Virus record (IMG/VR): IMGVR_UViG_3300024239_000033
Span: 1-20,454 of that record
Length of the DNA stretch: 20,454 bases
Reading direction: 5' to 3' (one strand)
DNA from: a virus
Shown here: one piece after another, positions 1 to 5,803 of the stretch
Numbering within the stretch: position 1 is the first letter of the stretch
How the letters are laid out: every line of letters begins with the position of its first letter
Notes under the pieces: model-generated
Told to the model about the DNA's origin: nothing
What the model saw: only the letters and a program-made list of their open reading frames with translations
The model's database searches: none
Program-made: the position numbers and the translations under genes

Positions 1-648
1 GCAGCAGAATCATATGCTGATGGTCTTGATGGAGCAACAAATACTCGTATTGATAACCTAACAACAACAGATGTTGCTGAGGGTACAAACCAGTATTACA
101 CAACTGCTCGTGCTCAAGGTGATGCAGCATCACTACTTACAGGTGCTACATTAACAAACATTCAGATCACTGGTGACGGAAATGGTCTTACAATTACCGC
201 AGAAAATGGTGTTGCAGACTCTGATACAGATGATCTTGTTGAAGGCTCAACAAACCTTTACTTCACAGATGCTCGTGCAGTATCTGCTCTTGAAGCAGTA
301 GTTCCAAACTTTGAAGCAGTAGAAATTGACTCACTTGCAAAGCAGGTAGCAGCAACAGTTTCTGTCCCAACTGCCTCAACAGTTACAGGATTCTCATGGG
401 CAGCAGCAGACTACAGAACTGCAAAGTTCTTGGTTAAGACTGCTTATGGAACACACACAGATGTAGCAGAAGTTCTTTTGACTCTTGATACATCAGATAA
501 TATTGCTATCACAGAATACGCAATGGTAGGCACAAATGGGTCTGCTATGACAATTTCTGCAGATGTTTCTGCTGGAGATGTCCGTCTTCGTGTAGCAACC
601 GTCAACAATAACTCAACAGTTACTGTTGTAGGTACACTTTTAGCATAA
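1..648 (+). CDS. Tail fibre / virion structural protein, C-terminal part (5' end outside window)
   Basis: The frame is open from the first base of the window to TAA at 646-648, so this is the last 215 residues of a longer gene. Two copies of a fibre motif are visible: TTDVAEGTNQYYTTARA near residues 22-38 and a second with EGSTNLYFTDARA near residues 80-94. This EG-TN-Y-T-AR pattern recurs in long tail fibres and structural proteins of many phages. The last roughly 100 residues look like a beta-sandwich cap (AAADYRTAKFLVKTAYGT, then alternating hydrophobic strands) resembling C-terminal domains of cyanophage structural proteins. It is probably a trimeric fibre or baseplate-associated adhesin on the virion. 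It is followed 30 bases later by another fibre-like gene, which supports an adhesion module. The exact component cannot be told from the fragment. Confidence 0.75.
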   Translation, partial: AAESYADGLDGATNTRIDNLTTTDVAEGTNQYYTTARAQGDAASLLTGATLTNIQITGDGNGLTITAENGVADSDTDDLVEGSTNLYFTDARAVSALEAVVPNFEAVEIDSLAKQVAATVSVPTASTVTGFSWAAADYRTAKFLVKTAYGTHTDVAEVLLTLDTSDNIAITEYAMVGTNGSAMTISADVSAGDVRLRVATVNNNSTVTVVGTLLA

Positions 649-678
649 CAAAATAAATAAAAGAGGGAGTGGTAGATC

Positions 679-1134
679 TTGGCAACAGTAGATAAAGATT
701 TCAAGGTCAAAAATGGGCTAGTCGTCACTAATGGCGGTAGTTTCGGAGGATCTGTAGTTGTAGGAGAACCTACACTTGACACGCATGCTGCTACTAAGGC
801 CTATGTGGATTCACTAGCAAGCGGTATGGTTGTTGGATCTACCGCTCCCGAATCACCAGAAAATGGAGATTTATGGTTTGATACATTGACAGAAAGAGTT
901 AATGTATATTATGGTGGCTCATGGCTTACCATAGCGTCAATTGATGACACCCTAACATTACGGGATCACATTCATGATACTTCAATTGATGGAAATGGAC
1001 TAATAGTTTCTACCTTCATAAGTGGAGGTAGTTTTAATGACCCACAAGGAACGCCAGTAGATGGCGGTACTGCAACAACCTCATCATGGGAAAATACTTA
1101 TGATGGCGGGGTAGCAACAGATAACTTCAACTAA
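679..1134 (+). CDS. Short tail-fibre-like protein (TTG start)
   Basis: A 151-residue protein. The start must be TTG at 679: an in-frame TAG lies at 673-675, the next in-frame ATG is about 50 codons in, and a purine-rich ribosome site (GAGGGAG, 663-669) is well placed. Residues 1-50 hold a motif common in phage fibres (DTHAATKAYVDSL). Residues about 55-85 contain the pattern P-NGDLWFDT followed by VYYGGSWL, seen in many phage structural and receptor-binding proteins. The C-terminus is Gly/Ser/Thr rich. The role is inferred as a small fibre or fibre-tip component on the virion; it could also be a fibre chaperone or connector. It lies between two clear fibre genes, probably co-transcribed with the upstream one. 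Confidence 0.6.
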   Translation: MATVDKDFKVKNGLVVTNGGSFGGSVVVGEPTLDTHAATKAYVDSLASGMVVGSTAPESPENGDLWFDTLTERVNVYYGGSWLTIASIDDTLTLRDHIHDTSIDGNGLIVSTFISGGSFNDPQGTPVDGGTATTSSWENTYDGGVATDNFN

Positions 1135-1141
1135 AAATTGA

Positions 1142-1150
1142 TGTTATAAT
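1142..1150 (+). promoter_or_regulatory. Extended -10 promoter before the long fibre gene
   Basis: TGTTATAAT is a perfect extended -10 element (TGn followed by TATAAT at 1145-1150), 45 bases upstream of the ATG at 1196. No good -35 is seen at the right distance, as expected for extended -10 promoters. An identical 9-mer occurs at 17212-17220 before another gene. Confidence 0.5.
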
Positions 1151-1195
1151 TAGATCGAAAAACTGGTAGAAATACCATAAGGAGAGAATAAAAAT

Positions 1196-2797
1196 ATGGC
1201 AACAAGAATGCAACAGCGCAGAGGGACTGCAGCACAATGGACAGATGCAGATCCAATTTTAGCAGCAGGAGAAATCGGATTTGAGACCGACACTGGTAAA
1301 TTTAAGATTGGTAATGGTACCTCTGAATGGTCTGCTCTCTCCTACTTTACAGACTCACAAGATTTTGATACAACAGATTTTGTTTTAAATGCACAAAAAG
1401 GAATTGCTAATGGTGTGGCAACACTAAATGGTAACGGGCATGTTCCCATTAGCCAATTAGGCGCACTTATTGATAATGCACCAGAAGCATTAAACACATT
1501 AAATGAATTGGCGACAGCAATAACTGATTTAGAAACAAGTCTTACAGCACAAATAACATCACAAATAGACACTAATATTACGGCTCATAGACAAGATACT
1601 ACAGATGTTCATGGAATTGCAGATACATCAGAACTTGCCACACAAGGATATGTTGATACTACATCAAGTAATGCGGTAAGCACACATAATGATTTAACAA
1701 CAAACGTTCATGGTATTGACGATACGACAGATCTTGCAACACAAACCTACGTAGGCACTTCAATATCTACTTCCATAACTACACATAATGAGTTAACTGA
1801 AAATGTACATGGTATAGCAAACACAGGCCTATTAGCAACTTCAGATGATGTTTCTACTTCAGTAACTGCACATAATGACACGACATCAAATGTACATGGT
1901 ATAGCAGATACAACACAACTAGAAACAACAAGTGGCGCACAAGACAAAGCAAACGCAGCACAGGCTGCAGCAGAAGCAACAGCATCGTCAGACGCTACAA
2001 CTAAAGCAAACGCAGCACAGACTGCAGCAGAAGCAACAGCAAGCACTGCTTTAGATAACCACAATTTAGATACAACAAACGTACATGGTATTGCAGATAC
2101 AGCAGACCTTGTTCTTACAAATGATGCTCGTTTGTCTGACGAAAGAACACCACTTGATTCTTCTGTAACAGATGCAAAGATCAATGGAACTCTTTCTCAG
2201 TCATCAATTACAAATCTTACAACAGATCTTGCTGCAAAGGCTCCTCTTGAGTCCCCAGCATTAACTGGAACACCAACTGCTCCAACAGCAACTGCTGGAG
2301 ATAATAGCACTAAAGTTGCCACAACAGCATATGTTGATTCAGCAGTTACAGCACTTGTTGATTCAGCACCAGGAGCACTAGACACTCTTAATGAGTTGGC
2401 TGCTGCGCTTGGAGATGACGCAAACTTCTCAACAACTGTTACAAACAGCCTTGCTTTGAAGTTAGAACAGTCAGATCTTGATAGTGCAACATATTACACA
2501 TTTAATGCTCAAACAGCAAGTTATACTCTTGCATTAACAGATTCAACAAATATGGTTACAGTAAATTCTGGTTCAGGAACAACAGTAACAGTTCCACCAA
2601 ATTCTTCAGTAGCCTTCCCAATCGGAACATATATTGATATTTTCCAATTAGGTGCGGGACAAGTAACAATCGCAGAAGGTTCTGGAGTTACAATTTATGC
2701 AACACCAGGAAAGAAACTTCGTACACAATACTCAGGTGGATCTCTTGTTAAAAGAGATACAGATACCTGGTATTTGACAGGCGATATCGTAGCATAA
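1196..2797 (+). CDS. Long tail fibre with Mtd-like N-terminus and NVHGI repeats
   Basis: A 533-residue virion adhesin, translated from ATG 1196 behind AAGGAGAG (1179-1186). Residues 1-50 (QQRRGTAAQW, then LAAGEIGFETDTGKFKIGNG) match the N-terminal attachment domain shared with the major tropism determinant and many phage fibres. Two segments of the form PEALNTLNELATAI and PGALDTLNELAAALGDD (near residues 100 and 395) are typical of T4-like and cyanophage fibres. Residues 138-299 carry five copies of a V-HGI-DT motif. A lambda-type fibre repeat (LTGTPTAPTA, then VATTAYVDSAV) lies around residues 360-385. The last 110 residues look like a beta-rich tip. Likely role: trimeric host-recognition fibre. 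The repeats could support length change by recombination. Exact receptor unknown. Confidence 0.8.
   Translation: MATRMQQRRGTAAQWTDADPILAAGEIGFETDTGKFKIGNGTSEWSALSYFTDSQDFDTTDFVLNAQKGIANGVATLNGNGHVPISQLGALIDNAPEALNTLNELATAITDLETSLTAQITSQIDTNITAHRQDTTDVHGIADTSELATQGYVDTTSSNAVSTHNDLTTNVHGIDDTTDLATQTYVGTSISTSITTHNELTENVHGIANTGLLATSDDVSTSVTAHNDTTSNVHGIADTTQLETTSGAQDKANAAQAAAEATASSDATTKANAAQTAAEATASTALDNHNLDTTNVHGIADTADLVLTNDARLSDERTPLDSSVTDAKINGTLSQSSITNLTTDLAAKAPLESPALTGTPTAPTATAGDNSTKVATTAYVDSAVTALVDSAPGALDTLNELAAALGDDANFSTTVTNSLALKLEQSDLDSATYYTFNAQTASYTLALTDSTNMVTVNSGSGTTVTVPPNSSVAFPIGTYIDIFQLGAGQVTIAEGSGVTIYATPGKKLRTQYSGGSLVKRDTDTWYLTGDIVA
1607..2092 (+). repeat. Five NVHGI protein repeats in the fibre
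   Basis: The motif V-HGI-(A/D)-(D/N)-T recurs at residues 138, 171, 204, 233 and 296 of the fibre gene, each preceded by an H-N/T-x-x-T-x-N/D segment. The spacings are 33, 33, 29 and 63 residues, so the last gap is widened by the inserted Ala-rich direct repeat at 1946-2041. The nucleotide copies have diverged (gttcatgg versus gtacatgg), so the array is old and maintained at protein level, probably as a repeating shaft unit. Confidence 0.75.
1946..2041 (+). repeat. 39-bp direct repeat encoding an Ala-rich helix
   Basis: Two in-frame copies of a 39-base unit, at 1946-1984 and 2003-2041, begin AAAGCAAACGCAGCACAG and differ at one base. Starts are 57 bases (19 residues) apart. They encode KANAAQAAAEATAS and KANAAQTAAEATAS, a probable alpha-helical coiled-coil stretch in the fibre shaft. 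The near identity points to a recent duplication, unlike the diverged NVHGI repeats around it. Confidence 0.85.
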
Positions 2798-2826
2798 TTA
2801 AATTAAGTTAAAAGGAGAAGATAGAT

Positions 2827-4215
2827 ATGCCAATAAGAGGTAAAGGTGGTAAGGGTAGAGGTGGACGTTCTAAAACACGTCGTGAAGGAACAGTTCCAGG
2901 AGTACCAACTGGCGTAACTGCCACAGATGTTGGAACAAACCGTCCATATAATAACGGTGCAGTAACTGTAACATTTACAGCAGCATCAGACGGATCAACT
3001 CCAGCAACATCTTATACAGCATCAGGATTCTGTAGCGTACATAATACAACACATACAGTAACTGGGGCATCTTCTCCATTAACTATAACTGGCTTTGGCT
3101 CTGGTGTATCAACAACGATTACCGTAAAGGCAAACAACCAATACGGCTCATCTGCTGATTCTTCACCATCTTCATCTGTTACCGTAACAACTGTACCAGC
3201 CACACCTTCTGCACCTTCCGCATCTTCTCCTTCAGCAGGAACAGATAGCGTATCATGGTCAGCGCCAGCAAACGGTGGTAAGGCTATTACAAATTATTAC
3301 TGGACATCATCAGATAGTAAGAGTGGAAATACAACATCTACATCTGTAAGCGTTGCTCAAGAACAGGGAACTGCTCAAACATATAATGTTCGTGCAGATA
3401 ATGCTAACGGTTCTTCTGGAACGTCAGCAAACTCGGGATCTGTTACTACAACATTTTCTTTTACTCCGTTTAGCGTGTTCTCGTTCTCACCATTCGGCGT
3501 GTTCTCGTTCTCACCATTCGGTGTGTTCTCGTTCTCACCATTTGGTTTCTCACCATTCGGCGTGTTCTCGTTCTCACCATTCGGTGTGTTCTCGTTCTCA
3601 CCATTTGGTTTCTCACCATTCAGTTTCTCACCATTTGGTTTCTCACCATTTGGTTTCTCACCATTCAGTTTCTCACCATTTGGTTTTTCACCATTTGGTT
3701 TCTCACCATTCGCTCCACTCTTTGGACCAAGAATTTATTCATTGTCTCCACATACAAAAGTAAGAATGGCTGATGGAACCTTAAAAGAGGCACAAGATAT
3801 TGTTTTAGGAGATGAACTAATGTCTGTGATTCTTCCAGGACTTGGTGATGTATTTACAACAGAAAGTCTTGCTGCATGGTCTACATCCGAAGATATTTCA
3901 GATTTAAATACTGTTTCAACAACTGTAAATAGAATCAAAACTCATACATCTGAGACTCTTCATATAATTAATGGAGATTCTTTCTCTCCTAGCCACCTTG
4001 TTTTAGTAAAAACAGATAATGATGTTTCTATGAAAAAAGTTTCTGACATTGTAGAAACAGATTTCGTTTGGTCTCAAGGGCAGTGGAATGAAATTACTAC
4101 ATTAGAAGTAATAGAATATCAAAATAATGTTATTAATATTAACTGCGAACCATATGATATTTTCTTTACAGAAAATGCCCTAACCCACGATGGCGCCGAA
4201 TACTATAACAATTAA
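2827..4215 (+). CDS. FN3-FN3-(FSPFG)n-Hint fusion, tail-fibre-associated
   Basis: A 462-residue protein behind AAAGGAGA (2811-2818). Order of parts: a basic Gly-rich N-terminus (PIRGKGGKGRGGRSKTRR), two fibronectin-type-III-like beta domains (about residues 24-120 and 122-208), an aromatic tandem repeat of FSPFG and VFSFSPFG units (210-296), and a C-terminal Hint (hedgehog/intein) fold (305-457). The Hint start reads SLSPHTKVRMADG (block A with Ser305 where Cys is usual), block B has SPSH with His390, and the end reads FFTENALTHDG with His454 followed by Asp455 instead of the usual Asn. Hint domains self-cleave or splice; whether this one does is uncertain. FN3 domains are common on virion surfaces. 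Followed at once by a terminator, so it is last in the adhesion operon. Interpretation as an autoprocessed virion adhesin is inference. Confidence 0.7.
   Translation: MPIRGKGGKGRGGRSKTRREGTVPGVPTGVTATDVGTNRPYNNGAVTVTFTAASDGSTPATSYTASGFCSVHNTTHTVTGASSPLTITGFGSGVSTTITVKANNQYGSSADSSPSSSVTVTTVPATPSAPSASSPSAGTDSVSWSAPANGGKAITNYYWTSSDSKSGNTTSTSVSVAQEQGTAQTYNVRADNANGSSGTSANSGSVTTTFSFTPFSVFSFSPFGVFSFSPFGVFSFSPFGFSPFGVFSFSPFGVFSFSPFGFSPFSFSPFGFSPFGFSPFSFSPFGFSPFGFSPFAPLFGPRIYSLSPHTKVRMADGTLKEAQDIVLGDELMSVILPGLGDVFTTESLAAWSTSEDISDLNTVSTTVNRIKTHTSETLHIINGDSFSPSHLVLVKTDNDVSMKKVSDIVETDFVWSQGQWNEITTLEVIEYQNNVININCEPYDIFFTENALTHDGAEYYNN
3454..3711 (+). repeat. FSPFG / VFSFSPFG coding tandem repeat
   Basis: About 258 bases of in-frame repeat built from a 15-base unit (ttctcaccatttggt, FSPFG) and a 24-base unit encoding VFSFSPFG. 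There are 13 SPF copies plus one TPF copy; the 24-base unit occurs five times. Many copies are nearly identical in DNA, so slippage or recombination can change copy number in steps of 5 or 8 residues without breaking the frame. The protein is aromatic and Pro/Gly rich and joins the FN3 domains to the Hint domain. Confidence 0.9.
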
Positions 4216-4228
4216 TAAATAGGAAAAT

Positions 4229-4260
4229 AGCCCCCTATAGCAGGGGGCTTTTTCTTTTTT
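4229..4260 (+). terminator. Intrinsic terminator closing the adhesion module
   Basis: A perfect 8-bp stem (AGCCCCCT / AGGGGGCT) with a five-base loop ATAGC, followed by a T tract (TTTTTCTTTTTT). It starts 14 bases after the Hint gene's stop and immediately precedes a new promoter. Confidence 0.92.
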
Positions 4261-4261
4261 G

Positions 4262-4270
4262 TGGTATACT
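4262..4270 (+). promoter_or_regulatory. Extended -10 promoter (TGGTATACT) of the cargo cassette
   Basis: TGGTATACT, with TATACT at 4265-4270, lies right after the terminator and 20 bases before ATG 4290, with AGGAGA (4281-4286) between. The same 9-mer occurs at 5763-5771 and 12655-12663. No clear -35 is seen. Confidence 0.55.
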
Positions 4271-4289
4271 TAATAAAGATAGGAGAATT

Positions 4290-4946
4290 ATGGATTATAA
4301 CAATATACCCAAAAGCGTTAGTAAATCTACCAAACCTCATAAATTTTTTGAAAGAACTTTGAACAATAATTTAAATATTTTGTCATCTGAACTACATGAT
4401 AGATATGAAAAAATAGAACAGGCAAAATTAATTGGAGTTACTCCTGTGGGCGAAGATGAACTATGGAAGTCTTCAAATAGCGTTTCTACTATGAAATGGA
4501 GACAGTATAATGTTTTTCAATTTCATTCAGTTGGAATATATGATTTATTCAAATCTGTACGAGAAATGACTGTTGAAGCCTGTGATTATTATAATTTAGA
4601 TTTTGAAAAACAAAAATATATGATACAAGGATGGTTTAATATTAATTATTCAAAAAGGGGAAAGTTAGATTGGCATGATCATGGCCCCCACGGCGCTCCT
4701 AATTTTCATGGGTATTATTGTGTAAAAGCAGAACCATCTATAACTTATTATAAAGTATTTGATAAAGATATAGAAAATCATAATATAAATAATCGTGCAA
4801 TTCTTTCAGAAATGGGACATCCCCATGCACAGGCTGACTGGGATTGGGATGGTCCAAGAATTACTATTGCATACGACATTATCCCATTGAGAGATTTGTT
4901 AATGCATGCCAAAGATCAAGAACAGCATTGGATACCACTGGCATGA
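4290..4946 (+). CDS. 2OG-Fe(II) oxygenase-like protein, paralogue 1
   Basis: A 218-residue protein not assigned with certainty. Its C-terminal half looks like a double-stranded beta-helix oxygenase: WHDHG (His129, Asp130, His131) as a possible proximal metal site, HGYYCVKAEPSITYY as core strands, GHPH (His177, His179) as a possible distal ligand, and PRITIAYDI with Arg190 as a possible 2-oxoglutarate binder. The arrangement recalls 2OG oxygenases common in cyanophages. The N-terminal half is helical and charged. The next gene is a clear paralogue sharing PHKFFER, HDH, HGYYCV-AEPSITYYK, GHPH and PRITIAYDII. Stop and next start overlap (ATGA), so they are translationally coupled. Substrate unknown; a fold-only relative without hydroxylase activity is possible. 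The gene is markedly AT-rich even for this window. Confidence 0.6.
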   Translation: MDYNNIPKSVSKSTKPHKFFERTLNNNLNILSSELHDRYEKIEQAKLIGVTPVGEDELWKSSNSVSTMKWRQYNVFQFHSVGIYDLFKSVREMTVEACDYYNLDFEKQKYMIQGWFNINYSKRGKLDWHDHGPHGAPNFHGYYCVKAEPSITYYKVFDKDIENHNINNRAILSEMGHPHAQADWDWDGPRITIAYDIIPLRDLLMHAKDQEQHWIPLA

Positions 4947-5587
4947 TAGCAATGAAACCACCTCATAAATTTTTTGAAAGATATTTAGACAATAATTTAG
5001 ATGAACTTTATAATTATTTAGAAGATCAACTAGATTTATTGATTTCTGGAAAATTGGTAGAAATTGATTCTGAAATTTTGTCAAAATTTAATAAATACAA
5101 TGGTGCACCAACTCAACTAGGCATGCACTATAATATTTTTAATTTTGAAAATAAATTTATAAAAAATTTACAAAATGCATTAAGAGATGCGGTAAAAGAA
5201 GCATGCGAGTATTATGGTCACGATTATGAATCAATGAAATATATGATACATGGTTGGTATAACTATGATCCAAAAACTATGGATGGTTCTTCTGGAGTCA
5301 ACCCACTAAAAAATGATAAATTTTATCACGATCATATGGGCGGAGAAGGCGCCCCAGTTTATCATGGTTATTATTGTGTAAATGCAGAGCCATCAATAAC
5401 ATACTATAAAATAAATAACGAAATTGATTTTGAAAATCATAATAAAAATAATCGAGCAATAGTTTCTGAAACTGGACATCCCCACGGAAGAGATGATTGG
5501 TATCAAGATAAGCCAAGAATTACTATTGCCTACGATATTATTCCAACATCTCACTATACGTTTGATAGTTTATGGATTGATTTATGA
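4943..5587 (+). CDS. 2OG-Fe(II) oxygenase-like protein, paralogue 2
   Basis: A 214-residue protein. The start is taken as ATG 4943, overlapping the previous stop (ATGA). The frame extends further upstream to 4844, but that would overlap the preceding gene by about 100 bases, and similarity to the paralogue begins at PHKFFER just after 4943; ATG 4952 is a second possibility. Candidate metal residues are His129-Asp130-His131 (FYHDHMG), His179/His181 (GHPHG), with Arg192 (PRITIAYDII) as a possible 2-oxoglutarate contact. A roughly 12-residue Gly/Ser insert (around MDGSSGVNPLKNDK) precedes the HDH motif and is absent from paralogue 1. The pair probably arose by tandem duplication and may form a heterodimer or act on related substrates. 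It is coupled to the small cysteine gene downstream through another ATGA overlap. Confidence 0.6.
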   Translation: MIAMKPPHKFFERYLDNNLDELYNYLEDQLDLLISGKLVEIDSEILSKFNKYNGAPTQLGMHYNIFNFENKFIKNLQNALRDAVKEACEYYGHDYESMKYMIHGWYNYDPKTMDGSSGVNPLKNDKFYHDHMGGEGAPVYHGYYCVNAEPSITYYKINNEIDFENHNKNNRAIVSETGHPHGRDDWYQDKPRITIAYDIIPTSHYTFDSLWIDL

Positions 5588-5715
5588 AAAAATTTTTGTG
5601 CTTTGTTTTGGGGCATAAAAAAGAAACAAAAGAATGTCCAATTACAGGTGCTAAACAAATTATATGTTTGAGATGTTTTCCCCAAAAGCATTCATCTAGA
5701 ATGAGTTTTAATTAA
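5584..5715 (+). CDS. 43-residue cysteine miniprotein, DUF1660-like
   Basis: Too short for usual length cut-offs. ATG 5584 overlaps the previous stop (ATGA) and the frame ends at TAA 5713-5715. The protein starts MKKFLCFVLGHKKE and continues with CPITG and CLRCF, giving Cys6, His11, Cys18, Cys28 and Cys31. The order Cys-Leu-Gly-His-Lys, then CPxTG, then CxxC resembles the small prophage and actinophage proteins grouped as DUF1660, which look like tiny zinc-binding ribbons. Function unknown. Coupled translation with the oxygenase pair suggests it belongs to that unit. In the usual members the last CxxC is followed by Gly; here it is followed by FPQK. Confidence 0.65.
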   Translation: MKKFLCFVLGHKKETKECPITGAKQIICLRCFPQKHSSRMSFN

Positions 5716-5738
5716 GTATAAACTTAAAGAATAACATT

Positions 5739-5763
5739 AGAGTTTTGCAAAACTAAAAACTCT
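5739..5763. promoter_or_regulatory. Inverted repeat over the reductase promoter, possible operator
   Basis: AGAGTTTT (5739-5746) and AAAACTCT (5756-5763) form a perfect 8-bp inverted repeat, and the inner TTTTGCAAAA (5743-5752) is itself a palindrome. It covers the -35 region and touches the TG of the extended -10 of the reductase gene. No T tract follows, so it is more likely a protein-binding site than a terminator. It does not match the NrdR box that usually controls nrd genes. Confidence 0.4.
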
Positions 5764-5771
5764 GGTATACT
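5763..5771 (+). promoter_or_regulatory. Extended -10 promoter (TGGTATACT) of the reductase gene
   Basis: TGGTATACT with TATACT at 5766-5771, 32 bases upstream of ATG 5804, with AAGGAG at 5791-5796 between. Identical to the elements at 4262 and 12655. Likely gives the reductase and the two following oxygenase-like genes their own transcript. Confidence 0.55.
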
Positions 5772-5803
5772 TAAACAATAACAGTTTTTAAAGGAGCAAA
5801 TCG

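Noticed and set aside
1747-2184. Minus-strand open frame of 145 codons opposite the fibre repeats
   Set aside because: Low-complexity Ala/Val/Ser/Cys shadow of the repeat-coding strand; no promoter or ribosome site.
3454-3711. CRISPR-like array
   Set aside because: Repeats are in-frame coding units without unique spacers, inside a gene.
3353-3763. Second + frame through the FSPFG repeat (CSRSHHS-type product)
   Set aside because: Out-of-frame reading of the repeat; no ribosome site and it ends in the Hint domain. The other frame carries FN3 and Hint domains.
4844-4942. Upstream start for the second oxygenase-like gene
   Set aside because: Would overlap the preceding gene by about 100 bases; similarity to the paralogue begins after the ATGA overlap at 4943.
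5739-5763. Intrinsic terminator before the reductase
   Set aside because: AT-rich stem with no T tract after it; the sequence runs straight into a -10 element.
5716-5803. Cobalamin riboswitch controlling the B12-dependent reductase
   Set aside because: Leader from the predicted transcript start is only about 25 bases and lacks B12-box-like sequence.
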